A stretch of 16,102 bases of DNA, from assembly GCA_035651055.1 (NCBI GenBank), contig DASRGK010000096.1:1-16102 (forward strand), read 5' to 3'. Position 1 is the stretch's first letter. Each line of letters opens with the position of its first letter. This DNA comes from JAFKKF01 sp035651055. Lineage in GTDB: Bacteria; Pseudomonadota; Alphaproteobacteria; Rhizobiales; Kaistiaceae. The notes beneath the pieces are model-generated. The model was not told the origin of the DNA and ran no database searches. It saw only the letters and a program-made list of their open reading frames with translations. The position numbers and the translations under genes are program-made. This document shows, one piece after another, positions 1 through 7,006 of the stretch.

Positions 1-1
1 C

Positions 2-373
2 TGGTCTTCGGTCCCCGACACGGTCGTCGTCATCGCCGACCTTGCGGTTGTCGCCGGCTTCTGGATGGTATTCCGCACCTTTCAGGAGAACGGCTACGCG
101 TCGAGCATCATCGAGGTGAGACGGGGCCAGTCGGTCATCACCACCGGCCCCTATGCCCTCGTCCGCCATCCCATGTATTCCGGCGCGCTTCTCCTGCTTC
201 TCGCAACGCCGGTGGCGCTTGGCTCGTGGTGGGGCCTGCTTCTCTTTCCGCTCCTTGTCGGCGGTATCGTGGCGCGGCTCCGCGACGAAGAGCGATACTT
301 GCGCGCCCGCCTCCCGGCCTATGCGGACTATGCGGAGCGAACGCGCTTCCGTCTCATCCCCTTCCTCTGGTAG
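2..373 (+). CDS. Isoprenylcysteine carboxyl methyltransferase-like membrane protein, 3' part only
   Basis: The reading frame is open to the left edge (first full codon at position 2) and ends at TAG 371-373, so only the last 123 residues are visible and the true start lies outside. The visible part holds the hallmark of the ICMT/PEMT/NnrU-type membrane methyltransferases. A GPYALVRHPMYSG motif forms the SAM-binding turn, a hydrophobic double helix follows (about ATPVALGSWWGLLLFPLLVGG), and then the DEERYLRARLPAYADYAER segment and a final RFRLIPFLW. The product is expected in the inner membrane, transferring a methyl group from SAM. Bacterial members of this family are mostly uncharacterised, so the substrate cannot be named. 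The internal ATG at 65 falls inside the domain and is unlikely to be the start. An 81-bp gap separates it from tldD. Confidence 0.85.
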   Translation, partial: WSSVPDTVVVIADLAVVAGFWMVFRTFQENGYASSIIEVRRGQSVITTGPYALVRHPMYSGALLLLLATPVALGSWWGLLLFPLLVGGIVARLRDEERYLRARLPAYADYAERTRFRLIPFLW

Positions 374-385
374 GTGCGAAAGAAT

Positions 386-411
386 TTGGTCCCAGGCCTC
401 TCAAATACTAT
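386..411 (+). promoter_or_regulatory. Weak candidate promoter for tldD
   Basis: The 81-bp gap before tldD contains a locally AT-richer stretch. A TTGGTC element (386-391) lies 14 bp before TACTAT (406-411). The spacer is shorter than the usual 16-18 bp and both boxes are only partial matches to the sigma-70 consensus, so this is a guess based on composition and position. The gene could equally be read through from the upstream methyltransferase gene. Confidence 0.2.
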
Positions 412-454
412 CTCTCACCTCGGCCTCCTTCCCGAACCCTGCCCGAGACTTGCC

Positions 455-1882
455 ATGGCTTCTGCCCCGCATTCCATCCTCGACCGCGCCGGCCTCGACC
501 GCGAGGCCGCCCGCCGCGCCACTGCCGAGGCGCTGTCCGGCGCCGATGACGGCGAGTTGTACCTCGAATATTCGCAGTCCGAGGGCCTCGTCTTCGACAA
601 TGGCCGCCTCAAATCGGCGAGCTTCGACACCAACCAGGGTTTCGGGCTCCGCGCCGTCGCCGGCGAGGCCGCTGGCTACGCCCATTCGGGCGAAATCTCC
701 GAGCAGGCGATCCGCCGCGCTGCCGACGCGGTCCGCGCGGTGAAGACCGGTCATACCGGCACCTATGCCGAGCCGCCGCAGGGCACCAACGTCTCGCTCT
801 ACACCGACCGGAGCCCGCTCGGCGCGCCGACCTTCTCCGAGAAGGTGAAGCTCCTCGAGACCGTCGACGCCTACGCCCGAGCCAAGGACCCGCGCGTCCG
901 GCAGGTGACCGCTTCGCTCGCGGGCTCCTACCAGGAAGTCGAAATCCTCCGGGCCGACGGCAGCTTTGTCCGCGACGTCCGCCCGCTCGTCCGGGTCAAT
1001 GTCTCGGTTGTGGTCGGCGAAGGCAGCCGCCAGGAATCCGGTTCGCACGGAATGGGCGGCCGCGAGATGTTCGATCGCTTCGTCACCGAGGACATGTGGC
1101 AGGGCGCGGTCGACGAGGCCCTCCGCCAAGCCCTCGTCAACCTCTCCGCCGTTCCCGCGCCGGCCGGCACCTTCGACGTCGTGCTCGGCCCGGGTTGGCC
1201 GGGCATCCTCCTCCATGAGGCCGTCGGCCACGGCCTTGAGGGAGATTTCAACCGCAAGAAGGAAAGCGCCTTTGCCGGCCTGATGGGGCAGCGCGTCGCC
1301 TCGCCGGGAGTGACCATTGTCGACGACGGCACGATCCCGAACCGGCGTGGTTCGATCAGCGTCGACGATGAGGGCACGCCGTCGCGCTCGACGACGCTCA
1401 TCGAGGACGGCATCCTCGTTGGCTACATGCAGGACCGCCAGAACGCGCGCCTGATGGGGATGAAGCCGACCGGCAACGGCCGGCGCCAGTCCTATGCCCA
1501 CATCCCGATGCCGCGCATGACCAATACCTACATGCTTTCCGGCCAGTCCGACCCGAAGGAAATCCTCGCCAGCGTCAAGGACGGCATTTATGCCGTCTCT
1601 TTCGGCGGCGGCCAGGTCGACATCACCTCGGGCAAGTTCGTCTTCTCCTGCACCGAGGCCTACCGCATCGAGAACGGCAGGATCGGCCCGGCAATCAAGG
1701 GCGCGATGCTGATCGGCAACGGTCCCGACGCACTGACCCGCGTCCGCATGATCGGCAACGACATGGCGCTCGATCCGGGCATCGGCACCTGCGGCAAGAA
1801 CGGCCAGGGCGTGCCCGTCGGCGTCGGCCAGCCATCGCTCCGGATCGACCAGCTCACCATCGGCGGAACCGCGACGCAATAA
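455..1882 (+). CDS. tldD: Metalloprotease subunit TldD
   Basis: The product is 475 residues long, close to the 481 of E. coli TldD. With its partner TldE/PmbA, TldD forms a cytoplasmic zinc protease that degrades unfolded peptides and matures some modified peptides such as microcins. The zinc-binding motif HEAVGH lies at residues 254-259 (His254, Glu255, His258). The C-terminal CGKNGQGVPVGVGQP segment begins at Cys446, the position of the conserved third-ligand cysteine of TldD. This cysteine and the HExxxH motif mark it as TldD rather than TldE, which lacks the metal site. The frame is open back to a GTG at 374, but the extra 27 residues have no family character. ATG 455 gives the typical N-terminus (ASAPHSILDRAGLDREA). 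No tldE lies in the window. The antiporter gene starts 18 bp downstream and may be cotranscribed. Confidence 0.96.
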   Translation: MASAPHSILDRAGLDREAARRATAEALSGADDGELYLEYSQSEGLVFDNGRLKSASFDTNQGFGLRAVAGEAAGYAHSGEISEQAIRRAADAVRAVKTGHTGTYAEPPQGTNVSLYTDRSPLGAPTFSEKVKLLETVDAYARAKDPRVRQVTASLAGSYQEVEILRADGSFVRDVRPLVRVNVSVVVGEGSRQESGSHGMGGREMFDRFVTEDMWQGAVDEALRQALVNLSAVPAPAGTFDVVLGPGWPGILLHEAVGHGLEGDFNRKKESAFAGLMGQRVASPGVTIVDDGTIPNRRGSISVDDEGTPSRSTTLIEDGILVGYMQDRQNARLMGMKPTGNGRRQSYAHIPMPRMTNTYMLSGQSDPKEILASVKDGIYAVSFGGGQVDITSGKFVFSCTEAYRIENGRIGPAIKGAMLIGNGPDALTRVRMIGNDMALDPGIGTCGKNGQGVPVGVGQPSLRIDQLTIGGTATQ

Positions 1883-1900
1883 CTCCGGCCGGGGGGCGGG

Positions 1901-3757
1901 ATGGCAGTCGAAAGCACCGGGGCCGACCTCGTCCCGATCGTGGCGCTCCTCGGCGCCGGCGTCGTCGCGGTGCCGATCTTCAAGCGGATCGGCCTCGGCG
2001 CGGTCATCGGCTATCTCGTCGCCGGGCTCGCGATCGGGCCGTTCGGCCTCCGTCTGTTCACCGATGCCGGCTCGATCCTCAGCGTCGCCGAACTCGGCGT
2101 CGTCCTCCTCCTCTTTGTCATCGGGCTCGAACTGAAGCCGAGCCGCCTGTGGTCGCTCCGCAAGGACATTTTCGGGCTGGGCGTCGCGCAGGTCGTCGTC
2201 TGCGGCGCCCTGCTCGCCGCCGGCGGCATTCTTGCGGGCGTCCAGCCGGACGTGGCTCTGGTCGCGGCGATGGGCCTGTCCCTGTCCTCGACGGCGATCG
2301 TCCTCCAGATCATCGAGGAGCAGGGCGAGACCGCTGCACCGCACGGCCGCAAGATATTCTCCGTCCTTCTCCTCCAGGATCTCGCCATCGTCCCGTTCCT
2401 CGCCGTGGAGGCGCTACTCGCGCCCGCCGCATCGGAGACCGGCTCCTTCCGCTGGGTGCAGGCCGGGATCGCCGTCGCCGTCATCGTCGCCGTGATCTTC
2501 GTCGGGCGTTACCTCCTCAACCCGGTGTTCCGCATCTTCGCCGCTGCCAAGGCGCGCGAGGTGATGACCGCCGCCGCGCTGCTCGTCGTCCTCGGCGCCG
2601 CGCTGGCAATGGAGGCGAGCGGCCTGTCGATGGCGATGGGCGCCTTCCTCGCCGGCGTGCTCCTGTCGGAATCGAGCTTCCGCCACCAGCTCGAAGCGGA
2701 CATCGAGCCGTTCCGCGGCCTGCTTCTTGGGCTCTTCTTCCTTGGCGTCGGGATGTCGATCGACCTGTCGCTCATCGCCGTCGCGTGGAAGGACATCATT
2801 CTCGTCGTCGTTGCGTTCATGGCCGTGAAGGCGGCGGGTGTCTACGCGGTGGCGCGCGTCTTCCGGAACAGCCACGCCGACGCTGTTCGCATGGCGCTGC
2901 TGCTCTCCGAAGGCGGTGAGTTCGCCTTCGTCCTCTACGCCAGTGCCGGCGCCGCGGGCATCTTCGCGCCGCAGACCACGGCGCTGCTGACCGCCGCCGT
3001 GATCATTTCGATGGCGCTGACCCCGCTCGCGCCCTTCCTCATCCGCCGGCTGGTGCCGCCCGAGGAGGAATCGCTCGACGGAATCGAGAAGCCCGACGGG
3101 CAGACCGGGACGGTGCTGGTCATCGGCTTCGGCCGCTTCGGTCAGGTGGCGAGCCAAGCACTTCTGGCGCAGGGCATCGACGTCACCATCATCGACGCCG
3201 ACACCGAAATGATCCGGGCAGCCTCGCGCTTCGGCTTCCACATCTATTACGGCGACGGCACGCGACTCGACGTGCTTCGGGCCGCGGGTGCAGGCAGCGC
3301 CAAGGCGGTGGCCGTCTGCGTCGAAAAGAAAGAGGCCGCCAACCGCATTGTCGAACTGGTCAAGGCGGAGTTCCCGCTGGCCAAGCTGCTGGTCCGCTCC
3401 TTCGACCGCGGCCACTCGCTGGAGCTCGTCAAGAAGGGCGTCGACTACCAGATCCGCGAGACCTTCGAGTCGGCGATGAAATTCGGCGAGGCGGCGCTGA
3501 TCGAGCTCGGCACCAGCGCCGAGGATGCGGCCGAAACGCTTGCCGGCGTCCGGCGCCGCGATGCGGAACGCTTCGAACTCCAGGTGACCGGCGGCATTTT
3601 CGCCGGCCGCGACCTCTTCCGCGGCGACCGCCCGGTGCCCGGACCGCTCACCCGGCCGAAGCGCGAAAGCGTGCCGCTCAGCGCGCAGACCGCGGTGGTG
3701 GCCGACGAGGCGGAAGAGGCTCTCGACCCGCCGGACGCCCCGCCGCCGGGCGGCTGA
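1901..3757 (+). CDS. Kef-type monovalent cation:proton antiporter (CPA2) with RCK/KTN domain
   Basis: The 618-residue membrane protein matches the architecture and length of KefB/KefC (about 600-620 residues). Residues 1 to about 385 form the Na+/H+-exchanger fold with many hydrophobic helices, including the family signature IGLELKPSRLW. From about residue 402 a TrkA-N (KTN) Rossmann domain follows, with VIGFGRFGQ (Gly409, Gly411, Gly414) and an acidic Asp432 at the end of the second strand, the pattern for NAD(H). Such proteins exchange K+ (or Na+) for H+ across the inner membrane. In E. coli, KefB/KefC are gated by glutathione adducts and cooperate with KefG/KefF. No ancillary KefF/KefG gene is present here and no TrkA-C domain follows. 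The C-terminus is a charged, Pro-rich tail. Ion preference and glutathione control cannot be read from the sequence, so no kef symbol is given. Confidence 0.93.
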   Translation: MAVESTGADLVPIVALLGAGVVAVPIFKRIGLGAVIGYLVAGLAIGPFGLRLFTDAGSILSVAELGVVLLLFVIGLELKPSRLWSLRKDIFGLGVAQVVVCGALLAAGGILAGVQPDVALVAAMGLSLSSTAIVLQIIEEQGETAAPHGRKIFSVLLLQDLAIVPFLAVEALLAPAASETGSFRWVQAGIAVAVIVAVIFVGRYLLNPVFRIFAAAKAREVMTAAALLVVLGAALAMEASGLSMAMGAFLAGVLLSESSFRHQLEADIEPFRGLLLGLFFLGVGMSIDLSLIAVAWKDIILVVVAFMAVKAAGVYAVARVFRNSHADAVRMALLLSEGGEFAFVLYASAGAAGIFAPQTTALLTAAVIISMALTPLAPFLIRRLVPPEEESLDGIEKPDGQTGTVLVIGFGRFGQVASQALLAQGIDVTIIDADTEMIRAASRFGFHIYYGDGTRLDVLRAAGAGSAKAVAVCVEKKEAANRIVELVKAEFPLAKLLVRSFDRGHSLELVKKGVDYQIRETFESAMKFGEAALIELGTSAEDAAETLAGVRRRDAERFELQVTGGIFAGRDLFRGDRPVPGPLTRPKRESVPLSAQTAVVADEAEEALDPPDAPPPGG

Positions 3758-3766
3758 ACGGAGGGA

Positions 3767-4396
3767 CTACGGATAGAGCGCCGTCTCCTCCCATCCCTCC
3801 CCGGCCCGCTTGAACACGCGCCGGCGATGCAGGCGGAAGGTGCCGCTCGACCAGAACTCGATCTCGACCGGTGTCAGGCGGAAGCCCGACCAGTATTCCG
3901 GCCGCGGGATCTCTCCGATGGCGAATTTGGCGGTGTAGAGCGCCACCGCCTTTTCCAGCGCAGCCCAGCTTTCGAGCGGCCGCGACTGCTGGCTTGCCCA
4001 GGCGCCGATCCGGCTGCCGCGCGAACGCGAGGCGAAATAGGCATTGGCCTCGGCGGCCGAGACCGGCCCGACCGTGCCGCGCACCCGTACCTGCCGGCCA
4101 AGCGACTTCCAGTGGAAACAGAGCGCCGCCTTGCCGCTCGCCAGCAATTCGCGGCCCTTGGCGCTCTCGAAATTGGTGTAGAAGACGAAGCCCCGTGTAT
4201 CGACGCCTTTCAGCAGAACCATGCGAACATTGGGCATGCCGCTCGGGTCGACGGTCGCCAGCGCCATGGCATTCGGGTCGTTCGGCTCCGAAGCGCTCGC
4301 CTCGCCGAGCCAAGCCGAAAAAAGAGAAAACGGCTCCGCAAAATCGTCCAAGTTACCGGGCATTAACGCAAAGTCCCGATGCTGCTCACGGGGCAT
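3767..4396 (-). CDS. pdxH: Pyridoxamine/pyridoxine 5'-phosphate oxidase
   Basis: The 209-residue product is an FMN-dependent cytoplasmic oxidase that makes pyridoxal 5'-phosphate from PNP or PMP, the last step of vitamin B6 synthesis and salvage. Visible signatures include PNVRMVLLKG (Arg58, Lys63; FMN phosphate region), FVFYTNFESAKGREL, CFHWKSLGRQVRVRG, SRGSRIGAWASQQS and the substrate-side RLHRRR near the C-terminus, which ends in ALYP. The start is uncertain. ATG at 4396 has AGGA almost touching it. The in-frame ATG at 4363 (residue 12) would also give a family-like N-terminus and would leave more room for the divergent neighbour. The gene converges on the antiporter, with stops 9 bp apart and no visible terminator, and diverges from the lipoprotein gene. 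Confidence 0.96.
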   Translation of the reverse strand: MPREQHRDFALMPGNLDDFAEPFSLFSAWLGEASASEPNDPNAMALATVDPSGMPNVRMVLLKGVDTRGFVFYTNFESAKGRELLASGKAALCFHWKSLGRQVRVRGTVGPVSAAEANAYFASRSRGSRIGAWASQQSRPLESWAALEKAVALYTAKFAIGEIPRPEYWSGFRLTPVEIEFWSSGTFRLHRRRVFKRAGEGWEETALYP

Positions 4397-4412
4397 CTTC
4401 CTGGAAAATGTG

Positions 4413-4877
4413 ATGTTGTGTCGTTCCTATACCGGTCGTGGCCTGTCGCGCCAGTCCGCTTCCTTGGCCGTTCTCTGCGCTTTGCTGCCTCTTGCCGGAT
4501 GCGCCGGCCTCGGCATGCCGTTCTCCGAGCCGCAGATGCAGGCGGCGGCAACCGGCCGGATCGCACCCGCCCGGGCTGTCGCGCCGGCCGGCGCCGCGTC
4601 GGTCGATCCCTCGGACTGGGAGTCCATCCGCAGGGCCCTGTCCGGCATTGCCGCCGATACGCCGCAGCCGGTTGCGGTAGCCTGGCATAACGTCGGCACG
4701 GGGTCGGACGGCACGGTCACGGTCGGCCCGGCCGGGAAGACAAGCGCCGGTCTCTGCCGCCCCTTCACGACCACGCTCAACGCCCCGCGGGGCGTGCGCA
4801 GCTACCGTGGCGAGGCCTGCCGGAGCGGCAAGGGGGACTGGACGCTCGCCCGGGTCTTTGCCGAAGACTCCGCGTAG
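4413..4877 (+). CDS. RT0821/Lpp0805-type surface lipoprotein
   Basis: The 154-residue product begins with a short basic segment and a hydrophobic stretch ending in the lipobox LAGC, with the lipidated cysteine at residue 30. It should therefore be a lipoprotein of the inner or outer membrane. The mature C-terminal half reads WHNVGTGSDG...LCRPF...YRGEACRSGKGDW, with Cys115 and Cys136 spaced as in the RT0821/Lpp0805 (17-kDa surface antigen-like) family, whose role is unknown. ATG 4413 was chosen because GGAA (4403-4406) lies 6 bp upstream and the signal peptide then has normal length. The frame stays open further upstream to 4221, but only as the shadow of pdxH. A dnaJ-type gene follows 117 bp downstream, an arrangement I recall from other Hyphomicrobiales. 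Confidence 0.82.
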   Translation: MLCRSYTGRGLSRQSASLAVLCALLPLAGCAGLGMPFSEPQMQAAATGRIAPARAVAPAGAASVDPSDWESIRRALSGIAADTPQPVAVAWHNVGTGSDGTVTVGPAGKTSAGLCRPFTTTLNAPRGVRSYRGEACRSGKGDWTLARVFAEDSA

Positions 4878-4895
4878 GGGCAGCGGAAATTATTC

Positions 4896-4919
4896 CCAGA
4901 CGTTCCCAGGAACGTCTGG
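4896..4919. repeat. Perfect inverted repeat (11-bp arms) between the lipoprotein and dnaJ-type genes
   Basis: CCAGACGTTCC (4896-4906) and GGAACGTCTGG (4909-4919) are perfect reverse complements around a CA centre. Flanking TT/AA pairs extend it after one mismatch. It lies 18 bp after the lipoprotein stop codon. As RNA it would form a strong hairpin, but no T-run follows on either strand, so it is not a classical intrinsic terminator. It could be a weak terminator, an mRNA-stabilising hairpin or a protein-binding dyad. It does not resemble the CIRCE heat-shock operator. Confidence 0.7.
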
Positions 4920-4978
4920 AAATTCACGGCCGGGCCGACCATATCCCGAACGGGCGCTGCCATTCCCGGGCAGGCTCC

Positions 4979-4987
4979 TGATATTGT
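4979..4987 (+). promoter_or_regulatory. Possible extended -10 box of the dnaJ-type gene
   Basis: TGATATTGT matches the extended -10 form (TGn followed by TATTGT, four of six bases as in TATAAT). No recognisable -35 box lies about 17 bp upstream, which extended -10 promoters can tolerate. The box ends 7 bp before the ATG at 4995, so transcription from it would give an almost leaderless message. No good Shine-Dalgarno sequence is seen before this ATG, which fits. This is a visual match only. Confidence 0.2.
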
Positions 4988-4994
4988 CCGAATC

Positions 4995-5954
4995 ATGCGC
5001 GATCCGTACGAAGTTCTGGGCGTCGGCCGGTCGGCCAGCGATGCGGAGGTCAAGTCGGCCTACCGCAAGCTTGCGAAGAAATTCCACCCCGACCAGAACG
5101 CGAAAGATCCCAAGGCCAAGGAGCGCTTCGCCGAGATCAACAACGCCTACGAGGTCATCGGCGACAAGGAGAAGCGCGCCCAGTTCGACCGCGGCGAGAT
5201 CGGTCCCGACGGCAAGCCGAAGTTCCAGGGCTTCGAAGGCTTCGACGGATTCCAGCGCGGCGCGCGGCCGGGCACCGGCGCGGGCGGCGGACGGACGTTC
5301 CGGTGGTCGAGCAGCGGCGGCGATCCGGGATTTTCGGCCGATGACATTTTCGCCGACCTGTTCGGCAGTTTCAGCCGCGGCGGCACCGCCGGCCGCGCCC
5401 GTCCCCAGGCGGGAGCGCGCGGCGACAACGTGATCGCGACCGCGGCGATCACGCTCGAACAGCTCGCCCGCGGCGAGAAGGCGCGTGTCGACCTGCCGAC
5501 CGGCCGCACGGTCGAGGTGGCGATCCCGCCCGGCACCAAGCCCGGCAAGATCATCCGGCTCCGCGGCCAGGGCCAGCCCTCCGCCGCCGGCGGCGAGGCG
5601 GGCGATGCGCTGATCACCGTCCAGTTCGTTCCGCACCCGGTGTTCCGGGTCGAGGGCGATACGCTCCGTGCCGACATCAACGTGCCGTTAGAAACTGCGG
5701 TGCTCGGCGGCAAGGTGCGCGTGCCGACGCTCGACGGGCCGGTGACGATGAACATCCCGGCGAGGACCAGCGGCGGCCGCACGCTCCGGCTGAAGGGCAA
5801 GGGCATCCCGACTTCCACCGGCGGGCACGGCGACCTTCTCGTCACCCTGCGCATCACAATCCCCGAAGGCGGCGACGCCGAGTTAGAGGCGCTGATGCGG
5901 AAATGGCGCGAGACCGGCCGCCACCAGCGGAGCGATTCCGAGCAGGACGCCTGA
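4995..5954 (+). CDS. DnaJ/CbpA-type co-chaperone (J domain plus DnaJ C-terminal domain, no zinc finger)
   Basis: The 319-residue protein starts with a J domain (about residues 2-67) carrying the invariant HPD tripeptide at 31-33, which stimulates Hsp70 ATPase activity. A Gly/Phe- and Arg-rich linker follows (about 70-145, including FQGFEGFDGFQRG). The C-terminal substrate-binding region (about 145-305) contains VEVAIPPGTKPGKIIRLRGQG and LRLKGKGIPTSTGGHGDLLVTL. The CxxCxGxG zinc repeats of true DnaJ are absent, so it is a type II (CbpA-like) co-chaperone that probably helps DnaK in the cytoplasm. ATG 4995 places the J domain at the very N-terminus, as is usual. It lies downstream of the surface lipoprotein and converges on the tRNA-modification gene, with stops 4 bp apart and no room for a separate terminator. 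Confidence 0.93.
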   Translation: MRDPYEVLGVGRSASDAEVKSAYRKLAKKFHPDQNAKDPKAKERFAEINNAYEVIGDKEKRAQFDRGEIGPDGKPKFQGFEGFDGFQRGARPGTGAGGGRTFRWSSSGGDPGFSADDIFADLFGSFSRGGTAGRARPQAGARGDNVIATAAITLEQLARGEKARVDLPTGRTVEVAIPPGTKPGKIIRLRGQGQPSAAGGEAGDALITVQFVPHPVFRVEGDTLRADINVPLETAVLGGKVRVPTLDGPVTMNIPARTSGGRTLRLKGKGIPTSTGGHGDLLVTLRITIPEGGDAELEALMRKWRETGRHQRSDSEQDA

Positions 5955-5958
5955 TCGC

Positions 5959-6909
5959 TCAGCGCGCGGCCGCGGCCCTGCGCAGGCGGTCGTTGATCGC
6001 CTCTCCCAGCCCGACGTCGGGAACCGGCATCACCGCGATGGTGTCGGCCCTGCCGTCGAGCATGCGCAGGGCGGAGAAGAGCCGCGACGCGGCCTCGACA
6101 AGATCGCCGGTCGGGCTGAGGTTGGCCAACGCGACCGCATCATCGGCATTCCCAGGCATCGATGGACCGAAGGCGAGCAGCGCTTCGCCGGGCCGGAGGT
6201 CCCGGGCATCCAGCCGAAGTCGGGCCTTCGGCGCATAGTGAGACGCGAGCATCCCGGGAGCCGATGGACGCCCGCCCTGAACGGCTGCGGCGAGGGGCCG
6301 CCCCAGCACAGCCTCGATCTCTGACCGTGCCACCCCGCCGGGCCGGAGCAGCACCGGCACGTCACCCGTCAGCCGGACGATGGTCGATTCGACACCGATC
6401 GGCGTCGGCCCTGCATCGAGGATCACCGCCACCCGGTCGCCGAGGTCTGCGGCGACGTGGCCGGCCTCCGAGGCGCTGACATGGCCCGAGCGATTGGCGC
6501 TCGGCGCGGCGAGCGGCCTGCCGAATGATCGGAGCAATTCGTGCGCCACCGGATGGGCCGGCACCCGCACGGCGATTGTGTCGAGGCCGGCGGTGGCAAG
6601 GTCGGCCACCGGGCATCCGGCGGCCTTCGGAAGCACCAATGTCATCGGCCCCGGCCAGAAACGCCCGGCCAGCCGTTCCGCATCGGGGTTGAGAATGGCA
6701 ATGGCGGCCGCCGCTTCGGCCGTCGCAACGTGGGCAATCAGCGGATTGAACCGGGGCCGTCCCTTGGCGGCGAAGATCGCCGCCACGGCGCGCGGGTCGG
6801 TCGCGTCGGCGGCAAGGCCATAGACCGTCTCCGTCGGCATCCCGACGAGCCGGCCTTCACGGAGGGCGGCGAGCGCCGCCGCGATCCCCGCCCGAGGTTC
6901 GCGCGCCAT
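5959..6909 (-). CDS. L-threonylcarbamoyladenylate synthase, Sua5 type
   Basis: The product (316 residues from the chosen start) makes threonylcarbamoyl-AMP from threonine, bicarbonate and ATP. This is the first step of t6A37 formation in ANN-decoding tRNAs, after which TsaD/TsaB/TsaE finish the modification. The YrdC-like domain shows PTETVYGLAADA, KGRPRFNPLIAH (the KxRxxNP binding motif) and APSANRSG. A linker with APGMLASHYAPKARL leads to the extra C-terminal Sua5 domain, so it is the long Sua5 form rather than the short TsaC form. The frame is open to ATG 6942, but the 11 extra codons include TCT TTG ATT TTT, AT-rich and unlike the gene's normal codon use. I therefore prefer ATG 6909. Neither start has a clear Shine-Dalgarno sequence. 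The gene is divergent from the acyl-CoA dehydrogenase gene. Confidence 0.95.
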   Translation of the reverse strand: MAREPRAGIAAALAALREGRLVGMPTETVYGLAADATDPRAVAAIFAAKGRPRFNPLIAHVATAEAAAAIAILNPDAERLAGRFWPGPMTLVLPKAAGCPVADLATAGLDTIAVRVPAHPVAHELLRSFGRPLAAPSANRSGHVSASEAGHVAADLGDRVAVILDAGPTPIGVESTIVRLTGDVPVLLRPGGVARSEIEAVLGRPLAAAVQGGRPSAPGMLASHYAPKARLRLDARDLRPGEALLAFGPSMPGNADDAVALANLSPTGDLVEAASRLFSALRMLDGRADTIAVMPVPDVGLGEAINDRLRRAAAAR

Positions 6910-6996
6910 GTCAAAAATCAAAGACAAGTCCGCGCTCCGCATGCCATAGGGGCGGGGTTGTGGCCGCGGCAGCCAGCCCCGTCAAGGCGCCGCGGC

Positions 6997-7000
6997 GGAG
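6997..7000 (+). promoter_or_regulatory. Shine-Dalgarno GGAG of the acyl-CoA dehydrogenase gene
   Basis: GGAG lies 6 bp before ATG 7007, the standard spacing, and supports that start over the in-frame ATG at 7016. The remaining 64-97 bp between the divergent genes contain an AT-rich patch at 6911-6930 but no promoter boxes that I can assign with confidence. Confidence 0.5.
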
Positions 7001-7006
7001 CAGGCC

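Noticed and set aside
401..2344. 647-codon open frame on the minus strand
   Set aside because: It lies antisense to tldD and the antiporter, has a low-complexity Asp/Glu/Arg/Ala-rich translation without recognisable domains, and is the usual shadow of GC-rich third codon positions.
4896..4919. Intrinsic terminator after the lipoprotein gene
   Set aside because: The stem is strong but no T-run follows on either strand, so it is kept as an inverted repeat only.
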